From: Argentina anserina
Lineage: Eukaryota > Streptophyta > Magnoliopsida > Rosales > Rosaceae
Assembly: GCF_933775445.1 (NCBI RefSeq)
Contig: NC_065874.1
Span: forward strand, 26,792,501 to 26,856,500
Length of the DNA: 64,000 bases
Direction of reading: 5' to 3'
Positions within the stretch are counted from its first letter, which is position 1. Each line of letters starts with the position of its first letter. The position numbers and the translations under genes are program-made. The notes under the pieces were generated by a model that was given only the letters and a program-made list of their open reading frames with translations, ran no database searches and was not told the origin of the DNA. Positions 15,285 to 27,063 of this stretch are shown here, in pieces.

Positions 15285-17083
15285 ATGAAGTCGATGTCGA
15301 AGCGTGGAGAAGATAGGATCAGTGCATTACCAAAGTCCCTTATTTGTCACATACTTTCGTTTATTCCGACAGTAGAGGCTGTGAGGACTACTGTTTTGTC
15401 TAAGAGCTGGAACAGGGTGTGGACTGGTGTCACCACTCTAGACTTCAACGATGACAGGGACGTGCGTCGTTTTTTGGACTTTGATATGTTTGTCAATCGT
15501 GTGCTTTCGTTCCGGGACGCAACAGACATACAGAAATTCAAACTTGAGACTTGGCATTTGGATGATCTTGATGTTTTTGAAGGTTGGATATACGCTGCCA
15601 TGTGGCGCAATGTTCAAGAACTTCATATAGCCTTCAGACCTGGAGCCACGTACTATGTGATTCCTGGTGTTCTTTTTGACTGCAAATCACTGAGGGCCTT
15701 GAGACTTGAAATTGGTGCTAATCCTATCCGTTATGATTGTCCTCCTCCTTGGAGTTTCCGAAAGCTCAAGTTCTTTCATGTGACATTTGATAATCCTGAT
15801 GATGAGTTAGCGGAAAGGATTTTCTCTTGTTGCCCTGTTGTTGAAGCTATGATCATTGATGGGCAGGCCAATGCAATGCAGTATGAATTCATTGTCGGTG
15901 CACCAGAATTGAAATCGTTGACTATAAGTTTGGATGATCCCGATGAGAACGATTTTCAAATTAATGCTCCAAATCTTGAAAACCTGGTGCTCAAGAGTGT
16001 TTCTTTGTCGAATTACAATTTGCAGAGCGTGAGATCCCTCGACAGTGCTAGTATCTCCTTTGTTGACATTTCTGTTTCTGAAAAGCCATCTTTTCCAACT
16101 CGTGCGACTGCGCTCCTTGCTGGAATCTCTGATGTCAAATGTCTGTCTCTTTCAATTCATTCTTTTGAGGTAAAAATTATCATGACTTTTATTCTCTTGC
16201 GCAAGATAACATAGGATACAATAAGAAAGATATATGCTGAATGAGTTGGTATAAGTTTGGCCTGCAAATAATAATAGTTCAGGAGGTAATATCACTAAGT
16301 TGGGAAAATAATAGAACATAAACTAATCTATCAATCAATTTCACATTCCTAGTGAGTACACATTGCTTGCATATATGAATATTCCTGCCTATGCATCTTA
16401 TTATTCCCTGCTTTTGTGTGTCATATTTATTCTTTTGGGAAATTATAATGGAAACATCATATTACACGCAAAATTTAAATTTGGATTTGCAGGGTTGAGT
16501 TATTGAAAAATGTATAATTCTTGTAGGTTTCATATCTACCAGCTGCTTTTATTAATTTGAAAAAATTGGACCTGCTGCTTCATAAACTCAAGTATTGGGA
16601 ATTGCTGGCAGAGCTTCTCAACAGAGCACCCCAATTGGAAGATCTTGTTCTGGAAGATGTAGGCAATATTCTGTTTCTTTTTTGTTTTGGCAGATCCATT
16701 CTTTCAACTTACACTTGCTTTTTTTTAATGTATACTTGTGCTTAGTTATGCTAAAGTACAATTCCAACATCCTAGTCAGCATTTAATCTGTCTTTTCTTG
16801 CCAGAAAACCGAATGTGGTCATGAACATACAGATTTTGAATGTAATCCACCAGAGGCTGTGCCTGTATGTTTGCTGTCACAACTAAAGACTATCACAATT
16901 AAAGGATTCAAGGGACAGAGGGTTGAGATGGGAGTGGTGAAGTATCTGTTAAACAATGGTCATGTGTTGACTGAATTGACACTTTATAGTGGGTTATTGC
17001 CAGCTGAAGCCAATGAGATGTACAAGAAGTTTCTGATGTTTCGTATGGCAAAGGGTTGCGTAGTCAAGTTTCGTAAGATGTGA
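15285..17083 (+). CDS. F-box/LRR/FBD protein
   Basis: Three exons in phase: 15285-16169, 16527-16658 and 16805-17083, giving 431 residues. Residues about 10-50 are an F-box (DRISALPKSLICHILSFIP, then TTVLSKSWNRVW), followed by degenerate plant LRRs (e.g. NAPNLENLVLKSVSL, SDVKCLSLS, APQLEDLVLED) and a C-terminal FBD domain (LKTITIKGFKGQRVEMGV, ending VKFRKM). Such proteins are substrate receptors of SCF ubiquitin ligases; the target is not predictable. The first ATG of the exon was taken. A second Met is four codons in. The neighbouring relic at 11552 is a partial tandem duplicate with the KRR1-like gene lying between. Confidence 0.9.
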
Positions 17084-19170
17084 TTATTCTAAGATCAGGA
17101 CTTGAGTTCTATCAGACCTTGGTCGATGGGACCAAACTTTTTAAAAGGATGTAATCCGTTTTGTTTAAACTGGACATAGTTATAGTCCTTCTCAGGTACT
17201 ATCTGATATTATCTATGTATATTATTTGTATGTTATTGTATTTGTTTAGATTCTTCTTTTTCAGGTTTGTTTAGATTCCCTTAGAGAAAACTAGATATGA
17301 ATCCAATATTTTGAATGGGCAAAAGACCTATACAGTATTCAGTTATGCTATGACTAGTCAGGTGATTATCAGCTCCTTTCAATTTGATCATGGAGTTGCT
17401 GAGAAATGTTGAGCTGTTATATAGTAGTCATGCTTGAGAATTTTGAACCTGCAAGGAAGTGGACAAAGCAGTTCCCAGTCTCACAAATGCTGTACGGTCT
17501 GAAGCTGTGTCTGTCTTGGACTCTTGGTAATGCTCTACTCTTTTTTCTGCTATTATCTCTTGTTACTTCTACTGCTTTATTTTTATTTCATTTCCTTATA
17601 AGTCTTCTCAATTTGTGATTGGTTAAATAACTGTTTGGGGTCATCATCATATCGTAATGCTGCGGGGTTCCTACTTCTCTTAAGATACAGAATAGTTGGC
17701 ACTGCAAAATTGTTGTTTTAACAGCTAGGATACATTTGGTCCACTTACCAGTGATGGTAGCGGATCCCAAATTTTACTTTCCCCTCCCCTATTGATCAGG
17801 GTAAGGTAACTAAATTAAACAAAAGGTGAATTATATATATATTTTTTTAATTACTATCTGTACATCAGTGTATCTTTACATAATCATGACTTTCTGTTTT
17901 CTGTTACAATTAGATGGCTAAATTGGTGCTGATAGTAATGCTTTGTGAGGCTAAGGTAGCTAGGTCGGCTAATCAACTGGTTGTGTGTGCCTAATATTTC
18001 ATGGGATTGGACTATTACCTCTAGTTAGGTAGGTCAGTAAAAAAATTAAAAACCATTTTGCTTGCATGGTTTATAGGTGATTTCGTAGCTTGGAGTACTC
18101 TATGATCAATCTGTTCCAGTCAATGGTCTAAAAACCATTTTACTTTTACAGTCTTACTGCAATCACCTATAAAATAGTTCAACATACACAATAGTTCAAA
18201 TTTGGTGTTCGAAAATATCAAACAATGGAACCACTCATGAATCAATCAACAGGGAAGTTAATGCAACAATGCAAAACCAATGAAATAGTTGCCATTATCT
18301 TAGAATACACAAGTTGGTAGCTCATTGTTGGGCAGAACAATTGGAGCAGCTCATCATCCAATTGGACCAATAATGCCATAACCTTCTTCTACCAATATTA
18401 GGTGCTTCTATATTTGAGTAATACTTGCGACATAAAAAAAGACCGAGTAATCAGCTGTCGAGATTGCAAGAATTCCAGAGCAGTAGACAATAAATGTGGA
18501 GCGCCTTTCAGGCCAAACAAGCTCCTCAGAGAAATCAGAAGGTAGTAAAATGTGGCCGAGAAGAAAGAAAAGGGTGGCACTATAATTGTTGCTCTTGGTG
18601 TCCGTAGAGCCCGTGTCTATGACAAGTAAAAGAATAGAGGGCTTGTCCTTTAAGCAACCATCAATTTGACCAAAGCAAGCTGAGGTAATGATACTGCATG
18701 ATAGTGCAGATAGAAAATATGAAAGTAGATTACTTCAGATATATATATACCAGATAAATTTCTTTACCCACATTTTCATGACATGATGCCTGTTTGATAT
18801 TGGCATATTGCTACCCCAAAGCAACGAATCATAACAGATAAGAATTTAGCATAGTCAACATGATTATCAACAGGCAAAAGGTGAAAATTACTCATGGTAA
18901 AACAATACTTTACTAAGCAGTTTACCATCGTCTACATGAGGTTCTGTTGTTGATCAATACTAAATATATTTATTCTAATCCAAGCAAAGATTATAGAGGA
19001 TAGATGTTCAAATTAACTAATACATAAGCAATTAAAAATAGCATAGTCTCACATCATCTGAAATTGCAAACCAGTCTGAATATCCGAAGTAGTTATTCAA
19101 GCCACTAACTAAAATACCAGGTTTGTCTAATCAGCAGGAAAACACTGAATCGAGTCAATCGACACACCAG
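17084..19170. other. Intergenic, no gene recognised
   Basis: About 2.1 kb between the convergent ends of the F-box gene and the B3 gene. Short open frames (17406-17618 plus, 17588-17770 minus, 18398-18580 minus) show no domain and no conserved-looking splice pattern. No element ends were found. Confidence 0.55.
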
Positions 19171-21124
19171 TCACTTACGATCAATGTGAACCACCATTGT
19201 TTTGCTACCCACAACCTCAAATATGCAAGTATCTCCGTAGTTGATTTCGTTGTCACGTCTAAATTCAGCCCACCGTGAAGAAAGTTTAACTGTGCGATAG
19301 ACATTCCCAGTAGGCACAACGTTTACGTTCCATTTTTCTCCCCTTGAATTTTTCAGCATAATGGTGTAGTATCCAGGAGGAAAATACTTTGCTGAAAAGT
19401 CTGTTGGAACTTGGAACTGCCTGCATGGTTTTGAAGCCAAAACTTTAAACCGCAACAACTACAAAGGATATACAAAATATATCTGAATTCTGGATAGGTA
19501 TGTATGATCAAATCAATGGCACTGAATAGAGAAGAGAGATAACTGTGTCTAGATTTACAAGTAAACGTTAAACTATGTAGACCACTTGTTGCTGCCTTGT
19601 TTGCAGCTCGAATTCTAAAGAAAGTTGCAAAAAATATATAAGGTACTTGGTTTTCTTACCTCATTATACATGTTTTTCCCGATAGTCCTTGTAAATGAAG
19701 GGGATTCCAAATCGGGTAACGTTGCAGCTTCTTCTTCTTCTTCTTCTTCTTCTCTGCTATCTTGGTAATCTTCTTCCTCCTCTTTGACCTCTTTGAGTTT
19801 GTTAGATTGACAAATTTGTGTATGCATACTAGCAGCTTCCATATATAAAATGAAGTATTAGAAAAGACTAAGGTTGTTTCTAGTAATGTTTAATATACAA
19901 AACCTGAATTTTCACCTTCTCTGTCTGTTCTGAAATCCGGAAACTTGATCCTCTTACATTCGCTTCTGTCAAAGATCTCGATGCTAAATTGCATATCACC
20001 CTCATACCTGAATTCTAAGAATTCAAAGTCACCTAAGGAGTTGTCTTTTATAAACGTCTGCCATCCATTCTTGAAATATATCTCCCCTTCTGTTTGGCTC
20101 ACTTCAACAGTCCATGGACGCTTTGGAGATTTTCTCAACATTTAAAGTTGCTCTGTCGGAAAGTTCATTCAACAGGTGTTTCCAGAATTTGGGTGGGATT
20201 CTCTTCAAAGACAACAAAAGGGAAAGACAAACTAGAATATCATATCATGCAATTGGAAATGTGCATTAGTAAATCGCAAAATGACATAAAGATTAAAAGA
20301 TGCATACAGTATGTTCATTAGGCCCGTCGCAAAGTCACAGTACAGTGTTAACTTACACAGGAGCCACATGTTTTCTCATAGGAAGATGAATTATCCAGCA
20401 AATGGGAATAATCAATTACATTACTTAGATTAAAAATTACAGCACTTAAGCCTATACAGACTGTAAAACCCAATTGCCCCTTACATCATTATAACGAACC
20501 ATATAAAATGGTCATTCCCTACAAGATCTGTTTCAAGCCAAGTCCTCTTTAGGTTGCAAGTATTTAAGTAGATCACAACAAAGAATCAGGTAAACCATTT
20601 ATATTATAACTATTCTTAACTCCTTATGTAAAGCGAGTTTCAAGTATAACCAACATAGAAATTCCTTAGTCATCAAGTAAAACCAACATAGAAATTCATG
20701 AGTCCCTATATGTTTCTTAGCTGCTACTACTGTTACTTCAGATTTCTTAATTTCTATAGCATAAGGTGTAATCTCAAAGGTTTTGGAAACCAAATGACAA
20801 TTAAGCACAGTCTGCAGAGTTCTTTTCACAACAGCATAGAAACCCAAAAAAGGGAAATGAAAAGAATTGCATACTGAAGAACAGAACATCCAGTTTTAAG
20901 CTTATTTTGAATGTTATAGTGATATCTGGAACCAACAAATGCACATATAATCAGGTAATAACCTCAATTGCAGAGAAAACTAAGCAAATATATAAAGACT
21001 TGGGCATGGTAGTATGGGTTGAAATTACCAAATCCCCAGTGTTGAAATCAGTTTTTATGATCTTGAAGAAAGTAGGACCCTGCTTCTCCTCCATAGCACC
21101 ATTGCTGAATGTTGTTCTCGCCAT
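19171..21124 (-). pseudogene. REM-type transcription factor with two B3 domains, frameshifted
   Basis: Four exons: 21124-21029 (MARTTFSNGA ... GPTFFKIIKTDF), 20202-19904, 19835-19660 and 19458-19171. The first B3 domain spans exons 1-2 (RIPPKFWKHLLNELSD, WTVEV, IYFKNGWQTFIKDNSLGDFE). Exon 3 is an acidic linker with a run of eight Glu from a TTC repeat. Exon 4 holds a second B3 domain (FQVPTDFSAKYFPPG, LSSRWAEFRRDNEINYGDTC). Splice phases agree across all introns, but inside exon 2, at about 20138-20147, the frame of the N-terminal half (ATLNV) and that of the rest (LRKSPKRPWTVEV) differ by one; the first frame then meets a TGA near 20104. Either a disabling indel or a sequence error. B3 proteins of the REM group are nuclear DNA-binding proteins, often reproductive. 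Confidence 0.7.
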
Positions 21125-22416
21125 TTTTGGATGCTCTCAGAGTCTCAAGCTTTCACCTTCACTCTTGAAGATGGACTTGATTATCCTAACCAACAACTAC
21201 ACTCAACCTCTCAGAAGGCTTCTACTCTTCAGAAACCCTTTTAAAGACTGGGACATGCTTTTGTAATAGTGTAATACCCAATGAACATGAGCATTAATCT
21301 CTAGCAGTAACAGCTAGCACTGCAATAACTTCTACCCAGAAACAAAGAGGACTGAGCATATCTTTTTATTTTGGGAACTATCTCAGCATATCTTCAATTG
21401 CATTAAAGAACTCAAACTCATTAATGGAATTATGGAAATGAAATTAGAAAAGAAATAAACCAGTGTCTCATGAATAATGTGACCAGAGATAGCATGCAGA
21501 AACAAATCGTTTGGATGCTTCTTTTTCCAATAAAAATGTAATTCCAAGCTCCCAACTTCAGCTTTCTCGTTAGAAACTTTGAATTGATCACACTACCAGC
21601 AATATATTGAAGTACGCAGAGAAAGATGCAAGTTTAGGAGTCAACTCCTTGCGCACAATATCCCTCTATTTTTGAGAAATCCCTAGCTAATTTAAGCATT
21701 TGAGAAATCAATATATGTACACAGGCTTACTGCATCCGTAGTGAAGCTCGGAGGAGTACTACTCCAATTACCCGAGTTTTTTCTAGGTTAGAGTATACAA
21801 CGAACACTTTTACTGTATGGTGGTTTTTGGATTTAGAGTTAATGAGGTTCAAGTTGTATTCATGAAACTGGAAAACAAGTGTCACGTACATTCGATCGAT
21901 CTTAAAATGTGAACAAAAAGAAAAATTATTAATGGAATAAACCACTATATAATCTCTTGGAATCTTCACTTTGAAACGTCCAAATTTTTTATCAATGAGC
22001 TTTCAAAATTATACATGGGTTGTCGAACCTACACTGCTGAAAAGGACGTACAAGCCCTGCTCCCAGTAAAATGCATCCTATAGTTCCATCTCTTGGAACT
22101 TGACAGACCATGCAGATAGTTGTTGGCATGTTGCTGTTAATTAAAGCCTGGAAATATGCAGGTCAAAATCATCATCTCCATTTTCTGATTTATAGAGCTC
22201 AACGGGTACATACATATATGGAGACGTGGTGATACTTAGCAGAGGTTGGACTTGAAAGGAAAGGCCGGGAGGTCATCAGAAATTGATTGTCTTCGACACC
22301 ACTCTAAAGTTGTTCAAACAAGTGCATCCTGATTAATAAAATAGCTCATGTGAATTGCTCTATCTTCTCTGGCTGCTATGTTTCTCCCCTATAAGCTACT
22401 TCAAACTTCTATGACT
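21125..22416. other. Intergenic: upstream of the B3 gene and of the laccase
   Basis: Divergent promoter region. No gene, element end or notable repeat was recognised apart from the AC element and TATA box listed separately. Confidence 0.55.
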
Positions 22417-22423
22417 ACCTAAC
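22417..22423 (+). promoter_or_regulatory. AC-type MYB element (ACCTAAC) of the laccase promoter
   Basis: ACCTAAC matches the AC-III type site bound by lignin MYB factors. It lies 28 bases upstream of the TATA box of a LAC17-like gene, a class that is under lignin MYB control in Arabidopsis. Function here is inferred from position only. Confidence 0.5.
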
Positions 22424-22450
22424 AGACCAAACTTGCTCTTTCATCAACCT

Positions 22451-22458
22451 TATATAAA
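22451..22458 (+). promoter_or_regulatory. TATA box of the laccase gene
   Basis: TATATAAA lies 104 bases upstream of the laccase ATG, in a CAAC-rich setting, with an expected transcription start near 22480-22490. Confidence 0.65.
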
Positions 22459-22561
22459 CACAACCCAGGTCATCCTTTTCAACACACACTTGCACTTGAG
22501 CAGCATCATAGCTCACATCTCTCACTTCTCTGCAAGAAGAACAAAGGGAGAGAAAGTAAAA

Positions 22562-25107
22562 ATGGGTGTCGCTCTTTTCTCACTCGCTAGGCTCTTCGTT
22601 CTCTCCTTCGTGACATTGGGTCTCATTCCTCAGCAAGCTCTTGCAAGCATGACAAGACACTACACCTTTAATGTACGTGCATTGCATATTTATGCATGTA
22701 ACTTTTATTATTCTATCACATAATACAACTTCCCTTTGCATTGCTTCTAATTCAATATTGTCTGTTTTAACGTTTTGGAATGGCTTCATAGGTTCAACTG
22801 AAGAATGTGACAAGATTGTGTCACACGAAGAGCATTGTAACCATAAACAGCCAATTTCCCGGGCCTCAGATTGTTGCTAGGGAGGGTGATCGCCTCCTCA
22901 TCACAGTTGTTAACCATGTTCAAAGCAACATCTCCATCCATTGGTAATCCATGAATAATGACCTATATATGCTATTGAGAGAACTCTTCCATTACTGCAA
23001 TCATATATAAATGTCACACCTGCATATAACAAATGGAGGTTTAACAATCCGCAGGCATGGAATTCGACAGCTTCGAAGTGGTTGGGCTGATGGTCCGGCA
23101 TACATTACACAATGTCCGATACAAACCGGCAATAGCTATCTGTACAATTTCACCATTGTTGGCCAAAGAGGCACTCTTTGGTGGCATGCTCACATTTCAT
23201 GGCTAAGATCAACAATCTATGGCCCCCTAATTATTCTTCCCAAACGTGGTGTTCCTTATCCATTTATCAAACCCTATAAGGAGGTTCCCATCATCTTTGG
23301 TAAGTAATCAACAACAAACAGGTCAATTGTATGATGAGAAACAAGCGAATCCTTCTTTACCTACAAATGATCATTAGTTCATTTTCGCTAAATTGCATTC
23401 AGGTTTGAGTTAGTAATAGTAAGGAGTCACTTCATTACCGCCAATAATGTTTCTATGTGGCATCAATATTTTTATTGTCCTGTCAAGAAAAATTACTAAA
23501 GCTAATAAAAAAAACTTGTTAAATGCTTGAAACTACAGGAGAATGGTGGAATGCAGATCCCGAAGCAATCATCAACCAGGCATTGCAAACCGGAGGAGGA
23601 CCAAATGTTTCCGATGCTTACACCATCAATGGACTCCCAGGGCCTTTGTATAATTGTTCTGCCAAAGGTAACGAATTACTCAAGTGTACATGATGTGTAT
23701 ATTGTTTATACTAGATCACCAGTAAATAAAGTGTGTTAACATTTGTACCAATAAGACATCAAATATATCATACATGTTGATACCTTTGTCTATATGGATT
23801 ATGCAGATACTTTCAAGCTCAAGGTTAAAGCTGGAAAGACATACCTTTTGCGCATTATCAATGCAGCACTGAATGATGAGCTCTTCTTCAGCATTGCAAA
23901 CCATACACTCAAGGTAGTAGAAACTGATGCAGTTTACGTCAAACCCTTCGAGACCAGCACCATTCTCATTGCCCCGGGACAAACCACAAATGTTCTTCTT
24001 AAAACCAAACCCAACTACCCAAATGCCACATTTTTCATGACCGCAAGGCCATATGTGACCGGTTTAGGCACCTTTGACAACTCCACTCTTGCCGGCATTC
24101 TTGAGTACGAAACAACCACACTTCACTCAACCCTCCCATTGAACAAACTCTCACTCCACAAACCAGTTCTCCCAGCTCTAAATGACACATCCTTTGCAAC
24201 AAAGTTTGCCAGCAAACTCCGCAGCTTAAACACTCCACAATTCCCAGCAAACGTCCCACAGAAAGTTGATAAGCATTTGTTCTTCACAATAGGGCTCGGA
24301 ACGAACCCATGTAGCCAACAAAAGCACAACAACCAGACTTGCCAGGGACCTAATAATAGTTCTATGTTTGCTGCTTCAATCAACAATATTTCTTTCACCA
24401 TGCCAAGCACTGCCTTGCTCCAATCCCACTTCTCTGGCCAATCCAATGGAGTTTATTCCCCTTATTTTCCTATTAGTCCTCTAATCCCATTTAATTACAC
24501 TGGAGCTCAGCTTAACAACACTAACGTCGGCAATGGTACAAAGCTAATGGTGCTACCGTTTAACACTAGTGTGGAGTTGGTGTTGCAGGACACTAGTATT
24601 CTTGGTGCTGAAAGTCATCCTCTTCATCTTCATGGCTTTAATTTCTTTGTTGTTGGTCAAGGTTTTGGAAACTTCGACCAATCTAAGGACCCCAAGAAGT
24701 ACAATCTCATCGACCCGGTTGAGAGGAACACAGTGGGTGTTCCCTCCGGCGGGTGGGTTGCTATTCGGTTTCTGGCTGACAATCCAGGTTAGTCTAGCAA
24801 TCTAATGCGTTACATTTTTTTGGCCGCAATATAGAAAATAAACTATATCTTGTTTTAGTACTAGAATTGACATTGTAGGTCGGATAACTTGAGATCTTAT
24901 ATAGTCATGGAAGGATTAGGATCACTTAATTATATATGGAACTGTTTGCTAATGAACTTAATCTCAATTGAATTAGGTGTTTGGTTCATGCATTGTCACT
25001 TGGAGATCCATACAAGCTGGGGCTTAAAGATGGCTTGGGTAGTCTTGGACGGAAAGCTTCCCAGTCAAAAGTTGCTTCCTCCCCCACTGGATCTTCCCAA
25101 ATGCTGA
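22562..25107 (+). CDS. LAC17: Laccase, LAC17 type
   Basis: Six exons in phase: 22562-22672, 22792-22943, 23055-23299, 23539-23667, 23807-24787 and 24977-25107, encoding 582 residues, the usual laccase length. A signal peptide ([17 protein letters not shown]) is followed by the cupredoxin domains. All copper-binding motifs are intact: HWHG, HAH ([12 protein letters not shown]), [10 protein letters not shown] and [12 protein letters not shown]. Many N-glycosylation sequons are present, fitting an apoplastic enzyme. Sequence landmarks ([54 protein letters not shown]) match Arabidopsis LAC17, which oxidises monolignols for lignin polymerisation in the secondary wall. The gene looks fully functional. 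Exon-intron layout is the classic laccase one. Confidence 0.95.
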
Positions 25108-26199
25108 TACATGCTTAACTACCTCCGAGTCTGATCACAACGTTTCACCAGGAATTTTGTAACCCATCGGTTTTATTCTTTGGCCTAATTGATGTTTCAG
25201 TTTTCTTTCATGTTGCGAATGCAGCTTAAAGGCAATGATACCCATTTGTAACATTTAAATTTCTTGATGCAAGAGGACTCACAATAATAATGTCACAATC
25301 AGATTATTGCCTATCTTCTCATTTCTTGCTAACAAAGTAATTTGTTTATACCTAGGCATATCTCTACAAAGTTCAAGTTTATAGTCCAACAATGAGACCA
25401 TTTAGAGCAGAGACATAAGAACTTCTCTATGCTTTTTGTGCCATTGCCGCCCATGAGCATAGATATAGGATAATAATAAAGGATATGTTTTCCCCCGAAC
25501 TTATAACAAGTAATGACTGGAAATAATAACCGCGGCCAAACATGGTAAAGTGAATTCAGTTTACCTTTTGAACAAAGGCTACAAACTACAACCTTCTACT
25601 TGTCGAATTCCTTCTCCTCCTTATCTTCTGTTTTGTCAAAAATAACAGATTCATGTGTTAGTGTGTATTTTAATATTACCAGACAAAATTCTACTTATGA
25701 GTTATACGATATAGATAAACAGATGCTTCCATTCAATGAAGCCTCGCAATAATAGCTTCCACAGTACTATATACGCATTCCAGTCAAAATGTCAAATAGA
25801 GGCCAACATGCATGTACCTTGGATAATTATGAGTCATGCCATATAGGTCTTAACAAAGCAACCTACCTAAAGGTTTTTACATTAAGAAAAAATATTCATA
25901 GCTACAAAAAAATACCTTACAAAAGGAAAATGGTGCATCTATTGTCACCCACCGCGTTTTCTTTGTTCACATTTAAACTAAAATGTTCCACATTTATTCT
26001 TAGAAAATGAATCATAAAATTGTAAAATTACACGATTAAAAGAATATCAAACTAAAATGAATATCTCTTTCATTTTTCTTTTAATTCGTCCTACTGTCTT
26101 ATGTTATTTTCTCTAATCAAATTTCTTCGCAACTTTTTTTTCTATATAACTTTCATTCTTTTTTACCTGATGTTTTCTCTACTCAAACTATATATATAA
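25108..26199. other. Intergenic, no gene recognised
   Basis: AT-rich 3' flank of the laccase. The open frame at 25789-26010 (plus) has no recognisable content. Confidence 0.6.
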
Positions 26200-26208
26200 T
26201 TATATATA

Positions 26209-26554
26209 GAGGCCGGATCGAGAGCGGAGGTCGGTGCTTTCACAGGAATCTAGCCACCCCAACAACGTTTCTCTTGCCGAACGAAGCCCAGGCCACGATT
26301 TGGAGCGGCATGTCGGTGGAGTCAGTGGCTGTCGATTTGCAGTAGACATTGATCGGGCATGATTTTTCCAGTGGGGTTGTTGCTCAGACCTTCAACGTCA
26401 ACCTCTTTGGCCCTCATCTTTTGGTGACATCGTTGGGATGGTCCTGACCTTCGTTCAGGAAGAGAAACGTCGTTAGGGGTGGTTGGATTCTGGTGAAAGC
26501 GCCGACATCTGCACTTTTGAAGCACTGCGGACGTCGGCTCTCGATCTTTTCCGA
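26209..26554. mobile_element. Foldback MITE, probably Mutator-like
   Basis: A GC-rich island in AT-rich DNA whose two ends are inverted copies: the left arm ATCGAGAGCGGAGGTCGG ... GCTTTCAC ... AACGTTTCTCTT ... GAACGAAG (about 26217-26287) recurs reversed at about 26450-26547. The right arm has about 26 extra bases. TTATATATA flanks both sides (26200-26208 and 26555-26563), a 9-bp duplication as made by Mutator-like elements, but the flank is low complexity so this is weak. No coding sequence. Confidence 0.6.
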
Positions 26555-26563
26555 TTATATATA

Positions 26564-27063
26564 CATGGTTACAATATTAAAGATTAAGAATAAAAATCTT
26601 AATTAGAATACAATATGCAGTAAAATAATATCAAACGGTCATATGACAAGCTCTTAGAGGTGTTGCATATGCTTAATAGTAAAATTTATATAATTATTTA
26701 ATTTTATTTATCATTAAATATATTTTGTTATTATACTTTTATTTTTTCCTCAACTAGTCCTTATTATAGTGGTCCTCATTGCTTCAAATAAACAGAGATT
26801 TTGTAATTTGCACGAACAGTCGAAACAACTTTGGTATCTTTCTTTATATTCTTTCCTGGCCAAAACTTGCTACTATCATACTCCACCTGAGAATCCCAAC
26901 TAGAACAGCGCAAAAAGTATAGCTTGAAACCAGAGAACCACTACGATGTCGAAGTTGTTCGTTCATACTACTATTCTTCATTTTTTTCCCTTTTTTCTTA
27001 ACCATCTATGTGTGGCAGAACACCCTATGGTATATACACTTCCTCCCTGCACTAACTAGATAA
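26564..27063. other. Intergenic, 3' flank of the hydrolase gene
   Basis: AT-rich, no gene or repeat recognised. Confidence 0.6.
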
